Shown piece after piece: positions 24,729-33,516 of a stretch of DNA of 64,000 nt. A program made the position numbers and the translations under genes. The notes beneath the pieces were generated by a model that saw only the letters and a program-made list of their open reading frames with translations, made no database searches and was not told the DNA's origin. The stretch's first letter is position 1; each line of letters starts with the position of its first letter. The stretch is from Streptomyces aurantiogriseus (lineage in GTDB: Bacteria > Actinomycetota > Actinomycetes > Streptomycetales > Streptomycetaceae): NCBI RefSeq assembly GCF_014649375.1, contig NZ_BMSX01000013.1, forward strand, positions 1 through 64,000. The letters are read 5' to 3'.

Positions 24729-25733
24729 CTAGGGGCGGAGCAGCACCTTGCCCACCTTCGGATCGCCGGAGCCCACCAGTTCGATCGCCTCGGAGAACTC
24801 GGCGAGCGGCAGCTCGTGCGTGACCAGCGGCAGCGGATCGAGCAACCCGGCCCCGAACACCCGCACCGTGTGCGACCAGGCGTCCGGCGGCGCCCCGAAG
24901 ACGGTGTGCACCTCCAGCTGCCGCACGACCAGGTCCGTGGGGTCGAGCCCGTCGGCGCCCGGCGCCGGGATGCCCGTCAGCACCAGCCGTCCGCCGCGCC
25001 TCAGCAGGGAGGCGGCGGTCTGTGCCGCGGACGCCGACCCGGCGGTCTCGATCACGACGTCGAAGTCGTCGGGCAGCTCCTGGTCCCGGGTACGGAAGTC
25101 GGTGGCCCCGAACTGCCGGGAAAGCGCCTCCCGGTCGTTGCGCGTGCCCACGACGAGCAGCTCGGCCGGCGAGCCCGCCTTGAGGAACTGCACGGCGAAC
25201 ATGCCCAGCGTCCCGGTGCCCACCACGGCCACCTTCTCGCCCGGCAGGGCGCGGGCCTTGATCGCGGCGGCCGCGATACAGGCGGCGGGCTCCAGGAGGG
25301 CCGCCGCCGTGAGGTCGGCGTCCTCCGGCAGCACGTGCAGCAGCCGGGCCGGCAGGGTCAGGGTCGCGGCCATCGCACCCGGCTGGGTGAACCCGGTCTC
25401 CTCGTACCCGTCCGTGCACAGCGTCGTCTCGCCCGCGTGGCAGCGGTCGCAGACCTGGCAGTTGCGGAAGCCCTCACCGACGACCTTGCGGCCGGCCAGG
25501 GACTGCGGCACCCCGGCGCCCACGGCCTCGACCGTCCCGGACCACTCGTGGCCGGGGGTGAGGGGGTAGCGGACGTATCCCTCGGGCCGGTTGCCCTGGT
25601 ACACCTCGCGGTCGCTGCCGCAGATGCCCACCGCGTGGACGCGTACCAGCGCCTCACCGGGGCCGGGCTCGCGAGGTGTGTGCTCGGTGAGGCGGTGCTC
25701 GCCGGGCGCCTCGATGACGACGGCGGTGCTCAC
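24729..25733 (-). CDS. Zinc-dependent sugar or polyol dehydrogenase (MDR superfamily)
   Basis: This 334-residue protein has the MDR catalytic zinc Cys in GICGSDREVYQ, the GHEWSG motif, structural-zinc cysteines in CQVCDRCHAGETTLC, and an NAD(P) Rossmann motif VAVVGTGTLGMF near residue 170. Such proteins oxidise polyols or sugars (sorbitol or galactitol dehydrogenase-like) in the cytoplasm. GTG 25733 overlaps the dehydratase stop (GTGA), so the two are translationally coupled. Together they suggest an oxidative route for a pentose or hexose; the substrate is unresolved. Confidence 0.88.
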   Translation of the reverse strand: MSTAVVIEAPGEHRLTEHTPREPGPGEALVRVHAVGICGSDREVYQGNRPEGYVRYPLTPGHEWSGTVEAVGAGVPQSLAGRKVVGEGFRNCQVCDRCHAGETTLCTDGYEETGFTQPGAMAATLTLPARLLHVLPEDADLTAAALLEPAACIAAAAIKARALPGEKVAVVGTGTLGMFAVQFLKAGSPAELLVVGTRNDREALSRQFGATDFRTRDQELPDDFDVVIETAGSASAAQTAASLLRRGGRLVLTGIPAPGADGLDPTDLVVRQLEVHTVFGAPPDAWSHTVRVFGAGLLDPLPLVTHELPLAEFSEAIELVGSGDPKVGKVLLRP

Positions 25734-26890
25734 TTCTGCGTGCCTTTCGGCTTGCGCTGCTCCCAGCCCTCGGCCCACAGGTCGAAGCGGGCCTGCTGCT
25801 GCGGGAACTCGGCGGCGGCGTCGACATCGAGCTCGACCCCGAGTCCGGGCGCGTCGGAGAGGTGGAAGTACCCGTCGACGACCTGCGGCGCCCCCTTGAT
25901 CACCTTCTTGATGTCCGCGTCCGCGAAGTCGTTGAAGTGCTCGAGGATCTTGAAGTTCGGGGCGGTGAACCCGACCTGGAGGGAGGCGGCGGTGAGGACG
26001 GGCCCGCCCACGTTGTGCGGCGCGACCAGCATGTAGTGCGTCTCGGCGGTCGCGGCCAGCTTCCTGGTCTCCCAGATTCCACCGATGTGGCCGACGTCCG
26101 GCTGGATGATGTCCACGGCCTGGCTCTCGAAGAGCTCGCGGAACTCGATCCGGTCGTGGATGCGCTCACCGGTGGCGACGGGCATGTCGACCTTGGCGGC
26201 GACCTTCTCCAGCGCCTTGAGGTTCTCCGGCGGGACCGGCTCCTCCAGCCAGGCGGGCTTGAAGGGCGCGAGCTCCTTGGCCAGCCGGACGGCGGTGGCG
26301 GGGGAGAAGCGGCCGTGCATCTCCAGCATCAGCTCGGCGTCCGGCCCGATGGCGTCGCGCACGGCCTCGATCAGGGAGACGGCGTACAGGGTCTGCTCGT
26401 GGTCCAGCTCGAAGTGCCCGGTGCCGAAGGGGTCGATCTTGAGCGCCTTGTACCCGCGCTCCATGACTCCCTGGGCGGCCTTGTGGTACGCCTCCGGGGT
26501 CCGCTCGGTGGTGTACCAGCCGTTGGCGTACGCCTTGACCTTGTCGGTGACCTTGCCGCCGAGCAGCTGCCAGACGGGCACCCCGAGGGCCTTGCCCTTG
26601 ATGTCCCAGCAGGCCATCTCGACGACGGCGATGCCGGACATCACGATCTCGCCGGCCCGCCCGTAGTCGCCGTACTTCATGCGGCGCACGAGGTCCTCGA
26701 CAGCGAACGGGTCCGACCCGAGAATGTGGTTTGCCTCGGCTTCTCTCAGATAGCCGATCAGCGCGTCGGTGTGGCCCAGCATGCGGGTCTCGCCGACACC
26801 CGTGATGCCCTCGTCGGTGTGCACCAGGACGTAGGTCAGGTTGCGCCACGGCGTCCCGACCACGTGCGTGCTGATTCCGGTGATGCGCAC
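25730..26890 (-). CDS. Enolase-superfamily sugar-acid dehydratase (mandelate racemase type)
   Basis: This 386-residue protein has an enolase N-domain and a barrel with the catalytic Lys in YKALKIDPFG (K151), metal ligands near LMLEMHGRF (E190), WLEEP (E216) and GERIH (E242), and the terminal His in VAPHN (H292). These fit mandelate-racemase-group acid-sugar dehydratases of the galactonate, arabinonate or related type, which make 2-keto-3-deoxy acids. The exact substrate is not readable. It is first in a two-gene operon with the zinc dehydrogenase and has a well-formed promoter and operator upstream. Confidence 0.85.
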   Translation of the reverse strand: MRITGISTHVVGTPWRNLTYVLVHTDEGITGVGETRMLGHTDALIGYLREAEANHILGSDPFAVEDLVRRMKYGDYGRAGEIVMSGIAVVEMACWDIKGKALGVPVWQLLGGKVTDKVKAYANGWYTTERTPEAYHKAAQGVMERGYKALKIDPFGTGHFELDHEQTLYAVSLIEAVRDAIGPDAELMLEMHGRFSPATAVRLAKELAPFKPAWLEEPVPPENLKALEKVAAKVDMPVATGERIHDRIEFRELFESQAVDIIQPDVGHIGGIWETRKLAATAETHYMLVAPHNVGGPVLTAASLQVGFTAPNFKILEHFNDFADADIKKVIKGAPQVVDGYFHLSDAPGLGVELDVDAAAEFPQQQARFDLWAEGWEQRKPKGTQK

Positions 26891-26909
26891 GGAAGTAACC
26901 CTTCGGCTG

Positions 26910-26975
26910 TTCGAGATTTCGTCACATGTTCGAAATGCTGGGCAGACAGTAAGTACCGCGTGAGCGGGGTGTCAA
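26910..26975 (-). promoter_or_regulatory. Promoter and operator of the dehydratase operon
   Basis: On the minus strand, TTGACA (26970-26975) and TACTGT (26946-26951) are spaced by 18 bases. The dyad ATTTCG-N9-CGAAAT (26916-26936) follows just after the expected start point, a repressor position. TTCGAGATTTCG-N7-TTCGA (26910-26933) matches the site upstream of the U32-like gene. Extra TTTCGA copies stand at 26995, 27004 and 27016. Confidence 0.65.
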
Positions 26976-27147
26976 TGGGTCGAACGAGTAACGGTTTCGA
27001 CAGTTTCGACGCCCTTTTCGAGAGCCGGGACGTAGCCGGTGTGTGACAGGTCACGCGAGCAGCCGCGCTGGTATGGCCGGTTTCCCACACAACTTTCACA
27101 GGCGGACCTGGGAACGTGACACTCCGGGAACTTAGTCTTCCCGCGTC

Positions 27148-27984
27148 ATGGACTACTGCCACCCGTGCCGACGGCACCTCAACGGCGCCCTGGCCTGCCC
27201 GGGGTGCGGCACGCCCGTCGAACAGCTACGCGCGTATCCGCAGGCCGCGTACGAGCCGGAGCCGTACACGCCGGAGCCGTACTCGCCGGGGCCGTACGAG
27301 CAGGACGCGTCGGTGCGGGAGGCGCCCGGCGACTCGGATCAGCGCGATGAGCGCGACGATCGCGACGATCGCGAAGTCGAGAGCGGCGAGCCGCAGGGGC
27401 GCGCCGCGCGCCGCCGGGAGCAGGGCCGGGCCGGCCGGCGGGACCCCGCCCGCACGGCTGGCGCTTCCGAGGCGAGTCGCCGCGATCGCAAGGCCGCGGT
27501 CCACCGCCGGCGCCGCAAGCGTACGGTGCTGATCACCGTCGGCTTCGTCCTGGCGGCGGGCGGCCTCAGCCTGGCCGAACTCGGCATCGACGCACCGGGT
27601 TTCTCCTCCTCCCGGAACCCGGCGGCGGCCGGGGGTGAGTCGTCCGAGGTCGACGGTTCGACGGCGGAGCCGAGCGCGTCCGCACAGCCCCTGGACGACA
27701 GGGCGGACGCCGGTGGGGCCAAGAGCTCGCCCTCCCCCGACGCCTCCGCCTCCCCCTCCGCCTCCCCGTCGCCGTCGGAGTCCCCGGACGACGAGGACGA
27801 CGCCACGCAGACCCCGGACAAGGAAGCCCAGTCAACCCTCCCCGGCTCCTCGGGGTCGACCCCCGGCTCGACGGCCCCGCCGGACTCCGGCTCCACTCCG
27901 ACCGCCGACCCGACGGCGTCGGACGCGCCCCCGAAACCGTCGCCGTCCGAAACGTGCACGCGCTTCTTGTGGTGGTGCTCGTAG
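27148..27984 (+). CDS. SCO2400-family zinc-ribbon membrane protein
   Basis: The 278-residue protein starts with a compact zinc ribbon with cysteines at 4, 7, 17 and 20 (MDYCHPCRRHL, then LACPGCG). A Pro/Tyr/Glu-rich and then Arg/Asp-rich cytoplasmic region follows, then one membrane segment at about 126-148 (VLITVGFVLAAGGLSLAEL), and a long Ser/Pro/Asp-rich disordered extracellular tail ending CTRFLWWCS. The N-terminus matches the protein family named after S. coelicolor SCO2400. Function is unknown. No ribosome site is seen; TAGTCT about ten bases before the ATG could be a -10 for a leaderless message. Confidence 0.78.
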   Translation: MDYCHPCRRHLNGALACPGCGTPVEQLRAYPQAAYEPEPYTPEPYSPGPYEQDASVREAPGDSDQRDERDDRDDREVESGEPQGRAARRREQGRAGRRDPARTAGASEASRRDRKAAVHRRRRKRTVLITVGFVLAAGGLSLAELGIDAPGFSSSRNPAAAGGESSEVDGSTAEPSASAQPLDDRADAGGAKSSPSPDASASPSASPSPSESPDDEDDATQTPDKEAQSTLPGSSGSTPGSTAPPDSGSTPTADPTASDAPPKPSPSETCTRFLWWCS

Positions 27985-28360
27985 GGCTCAGGCCGGGGAT
28001 GGACCGCTCTTCGTCCGCGCCGTGCGCGTCCCTGATGTGAGCCGTTGCGCGGAAGGCGGCCGGGCGCACAGTCCTGTCCAAGTGCGGCCTGCCGGAGACC
28101 CCGGCTGCCGCTAACTTCCCTGGGAGCGGCTCGAGTTGGGCACGTTCCGGCCGCTTCGCCCGACGGCGGGTCGCGGCCGGTCGGCGCGGGGCGCCTCGAA
28201 CCGCCGGGGAAAGCGACGTCGTACCAGGTGGATCGGCCTTTTGGCGGGGTCCGGCTCCCGGGCGGGAGGTCCCGCCGCGGACGGCCGCGTTCCCGCCCCG
28301 CGCACCGGGCGCGTTATTCAACCGTGACGACCTTCCGCTGCAGCCCTCTTGACCGCCATG
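27985..28360. other. Long intergenic region without a recognised gene
   Basis: Reading frames here have no ribosome sites and poor protein-like content. No strong terminator is visible directly after the SCO2400-type gene. The only clear element is a -35-like TTGACC at 28349-28354, belonging to the LacI promoter that follows. Confidence 0.5.
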
Positions 28361-28380
28361 AATTGTTAGCGCTCACAATG
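28361..28380. promoter_or_regulatory. lac-operator-like site controlling the LacI-type regulator
   Basis: AATTGTTAGCGCTCACAATG differs from the ideal symmetric lac operator at two positions and keeps the central CG expected for LacI-family sites. It lies downstream of TTGACC (28349-28354) and overlaps the expected -10 region. It is upstream of a tiny open frame and then the LacI gene, so negative autoregulation is likely. Confidence 0.72.
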
Positions 28381-28424
28381 ACCTCCGCATTCACCACTCG
28401 GCGTCCAGCGTCGGCCAAGGAGGT

Positions 28425-28499
28425 ATGAGCGTCGTGTCGACAGTGCTCCAACCCGCCTGCCCTGCCGGCGCCCTGGGGCCTTGCGGAATCCCGGCGTGA
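28425..28499 (+). CDS. Possible 24-residue leader peptide upstream of the LacI gene
   Basis: A consensus AAGGAGG directly precedes ATG 28425; a GTG at 28434 has a better spacing. The frame runs to TGA 28499 and encodes MSVVSTVLQPACPAGALGPC plus four residues. The same GCCAAGGAGGT ribosome context recurs before the LacI gene at 28571, so it may be a duplicated start region. There is no homology to recognise. It could be a translated leader or simply chance. Confidence 0.35.
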   Translation: MSVVSTVLQPACPAGALGPCGIPA

Positions 28500-28570
28500 A
28501 GCCGGCGGCGGGGGATCATCCGCCCACATCACAGGCCTTATCGGCAGACGACCGCCAAGGAGGTGCGGCC

Positions 28571-29617
28571 GTGACACACTCGCGCTTTCGGCCGCCCACC
28601 ATGGCTGACGTGGCCCGCGTGGCCGGCGTGTCCCACCAGACCGTGTCCCGTGTGCTGGGGGACCACCCCAATGTCCGGGACGAGACACGGGCCAGGGTGC
28701 TGCGCGCGATCGAGGAGATGGGCTACCGCCGCAACTCCTCCGCCCGGGCACTGGCGACCCGGCGCACCCGGACCCTGGGGGTGGTCGCCTCCGACACCAC
28801 CCTCTACGGACCGGCCAGTACCCTGTTCGCGCTCGAGGAGGCGGCGCGTGCCGAGGGGTATCTCGTCTCGACGGTCAGTCTGCGCGAACTGACCGTGGAG
28901 ACGCTGTCCGAGGCCCTGGACCACCTCAGTGAGGGCGGGGTGGAAGGAGTGGTCGCCATCGCCCCGCAGCGGTCGGCGGTGGACGCTCTGGCCGGACTCC
29001 GCCATCCGTTCCCGGTGGTGATCGTGGGCAGCGGGCCGGGTGTGGACATCCCCAGCGTCAGTGTGGACCAGCACCTCGGAGCGCGGCTGGCCACCGGGCA
29101 TCTGCTGGCCGCCGGCCACCGCAAGGTCTGGCACCTCGCCGGGCCCGAGGACTGGCAGGAGGCGGCCGACCGGGCCGCCGGCTGGCGGGCGACCCTCGAA
29201 GCGGCGGGTGTCGAGCCGCCCATGCTCCTGCGTGGGGACTGGAGTCCGCTGTCGGGCTACCGCGCCGGCCAGGAACTGGCCGGCTGGGTGGGCCGGGGGC
29301 TGACCGCCGTCTTCGTCGCCAACGACCAGATGGCACTGGGGGTGTTGCGGGCCCTGCGGGAAGCGGGGGTCCGAACTCCCCAGGACGTCGCGGTGGTCGG
29401 CTTCGACGACATCCCGGAGTCGGAGTTCTTCGCTCCTCCTCTCACCACCGTCCGGCAGGACTTCTCGACGGTGGGCAAGCAGGGGATCGCGCTCCTCCTG
29501 GAGCTGATCGAGGGCCGGCCACCCGCCACCACGCCCCGGATCGCGATCGAACCCCAACTCGTCGTCCGGGCCAGTACTTTCCCGTACGCCGCCCAACCGG
29601 AGGGCGTACCCCTCTGA
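28571..29617 (+). CDS. LacI-family sugar-responsive repressor
   Basis: GTG 28571 sits seven bases after AAGGAGG and gives 348 residues. The helix-turn-helix (MADVARVAGVSHQTVSRVLG) and hinge helix (SSARALATRRTRTLGVV) are canonical. The ligand-binding core has the usual FVANDQMALGVLRALREAG and VAVVGFDDIPESEFFAPPLTTVRQ. It directly precedes the furanose ABC operon in the same direction, so it most likely senses that sugar and controls the importer. The lac-like site upstream points to autoregulation. No second full copy of that site was found before the transporter gene. Confidence 0.92.
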   Translation: MTHSRFRPPTMADVARVAGVSHQTVSRVLGDHPNVRDETRARVLRAIEEMGYRRNSSARALATRRTRTLGVVASDTTLYGPASTLFALEEAARAEGYLVSTVSLRELTVETLSEALDHLSEGGVEGVVAIAPQRSAVDALAGLRHPFPVVIVGSGPGVDIPSVSVDQHLGARLATGHLLAAGHRKVWHLAGPEDWQEAADRAAGWRATLEAAGVEPPMLLRGDWSPLSGYRAGQELAGWVGRGLTAVFVANDQMALGVLRALREAGVRTPQDVAVVGFDDIPESEFFAPPLTTVRQDFSTVGKQGIALLLELIEGRPPATTPRIAIEPQLVVRASTFPYAAQPEGVPL

Positions 29618-29643
29618 CAGACCGACCAGCCGCACGAGCCCCT

Positions 29644-29696
29644 CAGTGCGGCCGATATACCGAACAATGATCGACAGGCTGGACGCAGTGCGGCCG
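29644..29696 (+). promoter_or_regulatory. Direct repeats and half-operator upstream of the ytfQ-like gene
   Basis: CAGTGCGGCCG occurs at 29644-29654 and again at 29686-29696. Between them, ACCGAACA (29659-29666) equals one arm of the palindrome upstream of the arabinanase genes. This region separates the LacI gene from the transporter. Confidence 0.4.
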
Positions 29697-29750
29697 GTCC
29701 CATCGAGTGCCACAGGTCCATCCCGGGCCGGCTCTTCAAAGGAGAAGAAC

Positions 29751-30761
29751 ATGCTCAACAGAAGGAACTTCCTCACTGCGGCGGTCGGCGTGGCGGCCGC
29801 GGGCGGCCTGGCGGCCTGCGCCAAGAAGGACGACAGCGCCTCCGCCTCCTCCTCCGACGGAGGCGGCAGCAAGACGATCACGCTCGGCTTCTCCCAGGTC
29901 GGCTCGGAGAGCGGCTGGCGCACCGCCAACACCGACTCGGTGAAGTCGGCCGCCAAGGAGGCGGGTTACACCCTCAAGTTCTCCGACGCCCAGCAGAAGC
30001 AGGAGAACCAGATCTCCGCGATCCGCAGCTTCATCGCCCAGAAGGTGGACGTCATCGCCTTCTCGCCGGTGGTCGTCACCGGCTGGGACGCGGTGCTCAA
30101 GGAGGCCAAGGCCAAGAAGATCCCGGTGGTCCTCACCGACCGCTCCGTGGAGACCTCCGACGACTCCCTGTTCGTGACCCTGGTCGGCTCCGACTTCACG
30201 GACGAGGGCCGGCGCGCCGCCAAGATCCTGGAGAAGGTCCTGGAGAAGGCCGGCCACAAGGGTGCCGTGAAGATCGCCCAGCTGGAGGGCACCACCGGTG
30301 CCGCCCCGGCGATCGAGCGTGCCAAGGGCTTCAAGGAGGTCATGGACGCGGAGCACAAGGACGACTGGAAGATCGTCGTCAGCCAGACCGGTGACTTCAC
30401 CCGTGCCGGCGGCAAGCAGGTCATGGCGGCCTTCCTGCAGTCCAACCCGGACATCAACGTCCTCTTCGCGCACAACGACGACATGGCCATCGGCGCCATC
30501 CAGTCCATCGAGGCGGCCGGCAAGAAGCCCGGCAAGGACATCCTCATCGTCTCGATCGACGGCGTGAAGGACGGCTTCGTCGCCATGTCCGAGGGCAAGA
30601 TCAACGCCATCGTCGAGTGCAACCCGCTGCTCGGCCCCCAGCTGATGGACGTCGTGAAGAAGGTTCACGCCGGCGAGACGCTCGAGCGCTGGATCAAGAC
30701 CGAGGAGAGCGACTTCATGCAGGACCAGGCCGCCGCCGCCCTCCCGAACCGCAAGTACTGA
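29751..30761 (+). CDS. ytfQ: Furanose sugar-binding lipoprotein (YtfQ type)
   Basis: ATG 29751 follows AAAGGAG. The 336-residue protein has both a twin-arginine motif (NRRNFLT) and a lipobox LAAC (Cys23), so it is likely exported folded and lipid-anchored. The mature part carries the YtfQ signature QVGSESGWRTANTDSVKSAAKEAGY, the conserved DRSVE and the hinge NDDMAIGAIQSIEAAGKKPG. YtfQ in E. coli binds galactofuranose and can bind other furanoses such as L-arabinofuranose. It heads a four-gene ABC operon behind a LacI regulator, close to secreted arabinofuranosidases. Confidence 0.9.
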   Translation: MLNRRNFLTAAVGVAAAGGLAACAKKDDSASASSSDGGGSKTITLGFSQVGSESGWRTANTDSVKSAAKEAGYTLKFSDAQQKQENQISAIRSFIAQKVDVIAFSPVVVTGWDAVLKEAKAKKIPVVLTDRSVETSDDSLFVTLVGSDFTDEGRRAAKILEKVLEKAGHKGAVKIAQLEGTTGAAPAIERAKGFKEVMDAEHKDDWKIVVSQTGDFTRAGGKQVMAAFLQSNPDINVLFAHNDDMAIGAIQSIEAAGKKPGKDILIVSIDGVKDGFVAMSEGKINAIVECNPLLGPQLMDVVKKVHAGETLERWIKTEESDFMQDQAAAALPNRKY

Positions 30762-30777
30762 CCGACCGCACCCACCG

Positions 30778-30824
30778 GCAGGGAGCCTCCGGCCGGCCGA
30801 GCCATCGGCCCCGGGGCTCCCTGC
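30778..30824 (+). terminator. Intercistronic hairpin after the binding-protein gene
   Basis: GCAGGGAGCC (30778-30787) pairs with GGCTCCCTGC (30815-30824), enclosing a smaller GGCCGA/TCGGCC stem. Such stems often end or protect part of the message, so the binding protein outnumbers the transporter. Confidence 0.65.
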
Positions 30825-30856
30825 GGGCCTGAACCAATCCCATGAGGAGCGCTGCC

Positions 30857-32395
30857 ATGGCAGAGCCGCGGCCCGTCCTGGAGATGACGGGCATAGTCAA
30901 GGAGTTTCCGGGGGTACGGGCTCTGTCGGACGTCGACTTCCGGCTTTTCCCCGGCGAGATCCACGCCCTGATGGGCGAGAACGGTGCCGGGAAGTCCACC
31001 CTCATCAAGGTGCTGACGGGGGTCTACTCCCTGGACGGCGGCACCATCACCCTCGACGGCAGGTCCGTACGGTTCGGCAGCCCGCTGCAGGCGCAGCACG
31101 CCGGCATCAGCACGGTCTACCAGGAGGTCAACCTCTGCCCCAACCTGTCGGTGGCGGAGAACATCTTCATCGGGCGCGAACCGACCCGCATGGGCCGCAT
31201 CCAGTGGAAGCGGATGCGCAAGGAGGCGGCGGAGCTGGTGGACCGGCTCGGCCTCGACATCGACGTCACCGCGCCCCTGTCCTCGTACCCGCTGGCCGTG
31301 CAGCAGCTGGTCGCGATCGTGCGGTCGGTGGGCACCGGCGACAGCGACGGCGAGGGATCGGGCACCAAGGTGCTGGTCCTGGACGAGCCGACGTCCAGCC
31401 TCGACCGCGACGAGGTCCAGGAGCTGTTCCGCCTGATGCGGCGGCTGAAGGACGAGGGCGTGGCGATCCTGTTCGTCTCGCACTTCCTCGACCAGATCTA
31501 CGAGATCTGCGACCGGATGACCGTCCTGCGCAACGGCACTCTCGTCGGTGAGCACATGGTCGGCGACCTCGACCAGGTCGGGCTGATCCAGCTGATGATC
31601 GGCAAGGCCCTGGACCAGCTGGAGGAGCTCCACGACCACCAGCTGCACTCGGACGTCGGCGAGACGCTGGTCAAGGCCGAGGGACTGGGCCGGACCGGCG
31701 GCATCGCCCCCTTCGACCTGGAGATCAAGAAGGGCGAGGTGCTCGGACTCGCCGGTCTGCTCGGCTCGGGCCGTACCGAGCTGGCCCGGCTGCTGTTCGG
31801 CGCCGACCAGCCGGACAGCGGCAAGGCGACCATCGGCGGCAAGCAGGTCTCGTTGAGCGCCCCGAACGACGCCATCGGCGCCGGCGTCGCGTTCTGCTCG
31901 GAGAACCGCAAGACCGAAGGCCTGGTCCCCGACCTGACGGTGCGGGAGAACATCATCCTCGCCCTCCAGGCGGCCCGCGGCTGGACCCGGCCCATCCCGG
32001 TCTCCCAGCGCGACGAACTCGTCGCCAAGTACATCAAGGCGCTGGACATCCGCCCCGCCAACCCGGAGGCCCGCGTCGGCCAGCTCAGCGGCGGCAACCA
32101 GCAGAAGGTGCTCCTCGCCCGCTGGCTGATCACCCAGCCGAAGCTGCTGATCCTGGACGAGCCGACGCGCGGCATCGACGTCGGCGCCAAGGCGGAGATC
32201 CAGAAACTCGTGGTCTCCCTCTCCGAGGACGGCATGTCCGTGCTGTACATCGCGGCCGAGCTGGAGGAGGTACTCCGGCTCAGCCACACCATCGGAGTGC
32301 TGCGCGACCGCCGGCTGGTGGCGCAGATCACCAACGGGCCGGAGATCACCACCAGCCGGATCATGGAGACCATCGCGAGCGGAGAGCACCAGTGA
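30857..32395 (+). CDS. ytfR: Furanose ABC transporter ATP-binding protein (YtfR type)
   Basis: ATG 30857 lies seven bases after GAGGAG. The 512-residue protein has two ABC domains: Walker A GENGAGKST and Walker B VLVLDEPTSSLD in the first; LLGSGRTE, LSGGNQQKVLLARWL and LLILDEPTRGIDVG in the second. An alternative start at 30842 would add five residues. A short acidic insertion (GTGDSDGEGSGTKV) precedes the first Walker B. It powers uptake together with the two permeases that overlap it downstream. Confidence 0.9.
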   Translation: MAEPRPVLEMTGIVKEFPGVRALSDVDFRLFPGEIHALMGENGAGKSTLIKVLTGVYSLDGGTITLDGRSVRFGSPLQAQHAGISTVYQEVNLCPNLSVAENIFIGREPTRMGRIQWKRMRKEAAELVDRLGLDIDVTAPLSSYPLAVQQLVAIVRSVGTGDSDGEGSGTKVLVLDEPTSSLDRDEVQELFRLMRRLKDEGVAILFVSHFLDQIYEICDRMTVLRNGTLVGEHMVGDLDQVGLIQLMIGKALDQLEELHDHQLHSDVGETLVKAEGLGRTGGIAPFDLEIKKGEVLGLAGLLGSGRTELARLLFGADQPDSGKATIGGKQVSLSAPNDAIGAGVAFCSENRKTEGLVPDLTVRENIILALQAARGWTRPIPVSQRDELVAKYIKALDIRPANPEARVGQLSGGNQQKVLLARWLITQPKLLILDEPTRGIDVGAKAEIQKLVVSLSEDGMSVLYIAAELEEVLRLSHTIGVLRDRRLVAQITNGPEITTSRIMETIASGEHQ

Positions 32396-33516
32396 GCACC
32401 CCCTCAGTGACCACACCGTCCCGATGGCGAGCACTGACGCACCACCACCTGTTCTGGCCGGTCGCGGTCCTGGTCGTCCTGCTGCTCGTCAACGTCCCCT
32501 TCACGCCCGACTTCTTCTCGATCAAGATGACGGACGGCCACCTCTACGGCAGCCTCGTCTCGATCGTGCTGTTCGGCTCGCCCCTCATCCTGGTGGCGGT
32601 CGGCATGACCCTGGTCATCGCCACCGGCGGCATCGACCTCTCCGTCGGCGCCGTGGTCGCCATCACCGGAGCCCTGGCCTGTTCGTACATCAGCGACCAG
32701 GCCGACCAGAGCGCCCTGTCCGGGGTGCTGCTCGCCATGGGCCTCGGCCTGCTGGCCGCGGTCGTCTGCGGTCTGTGGAACGGCTTCCTGGTCGCCAGGA
32801 TGGGCATCCAGCCGATCATCGCCACGCTGATCATCATGGTCGCCGGACGCGGAGTCGCCCAGCTGATCACCGACGGCCAGATCATCACCATCAACAGCGA
32901 GCCGTACAAGCTGATCGGCGGCGGCTACTGGCTGACCCTGCCCTTCTCCATCTTCGTGGTGGCCGCGGTCGTGGCCGTCACCGTGGTGCTGACCCGCCGC
33001 ACGGCGCTCGGCCTGCTGGTCGAGTCGGTCGGCGGCAACGCCGAGGCCAGCCGACTGGTCGGCATCCGGTCCATGCGCATCAAGATCATGGTCTACATGT
33101 TCTGCGCGCTGTGCGCGGGCATCGCGGGCCTGATGATCAGCTCCAACACCTCGGCCGCGGACGGCAACAACGCCGGCCTGTGGATCGAACTCGACGCGAT
33201 CCTCGCCGTGGTGATCGGCGGCACCTCACTCCTGGGCGGCCGGTTCTCCATCGGCGGCACGGTGGTCGGTGCCCTCGTCATCCAGACCCTGACCACCACG
33301 ATCTACACCATCGGCGTGCCGACCCAGACCAACCTGGTCTTCAAGGCCGCCGTCGTCATCGTCGTCTGCCTGCTGCAGTCCCCGAAGTTCCGCGCCAAGG
33401 TCTTCGGTGCCAAGTTCGGCGCCGGGTCCGGCACGAAGGGAAGCGCCAAGCCGGCCACGGCTCCGGCGGACACCGCCCCCGCGACCGAGGCCGCTCCCAA
33501 GATGGAGGTGTCGTGA
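32392..33516 (+). CDS. ytfT: Furanose ABC transporter permease (YtfT type)
   Basis: GTG 32392 overlaps the ATPase stop. The 374-residue protein has eight to ten membrane segments and the family signature ATGGIDLSVGAVVAITGAL. IELDAILAVVIGGTSLLGGRFSIGG stands near the C-terminus. The last 40 residues are a soluble Lys/Ala/Pro tail. It is one of two permeases that form the heterodimeric channel in YtfT/YjfF systems. Confidence 0.9.
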   Translation: MSTPSVTTPSRWRALTHHHLFWPVAVLVVLLLVNVPFTPDFFSIKMTDGHLYGSLVSIVLFGSPLILVAVGMTLVIATGGIDLSVGAVVAITGALACSYISDQADQSALSGVLLAMGLGLLAAVVCGLWNGFLVARMGIQPIIATLIIMVAGRGVAQLITDGQIITINSEPYKLIGGGYWLTLPFSIFVVAAVVAVTVVLTRRTALGLLVESVGGNAEASRLVGIRSMRIKIMVYMFCALCAGIAGLMISSNTSAADGNNAGLWIELDAILAVVIGGTSLLGGRFSIGGTVVGALVIQTLTTTIYTIGVPTQTNLVFKAAVVIVVCLLQSPKFRAKVFGAKFGAGSGTKGSAKPATAPADTAPATEAAPKMEVS

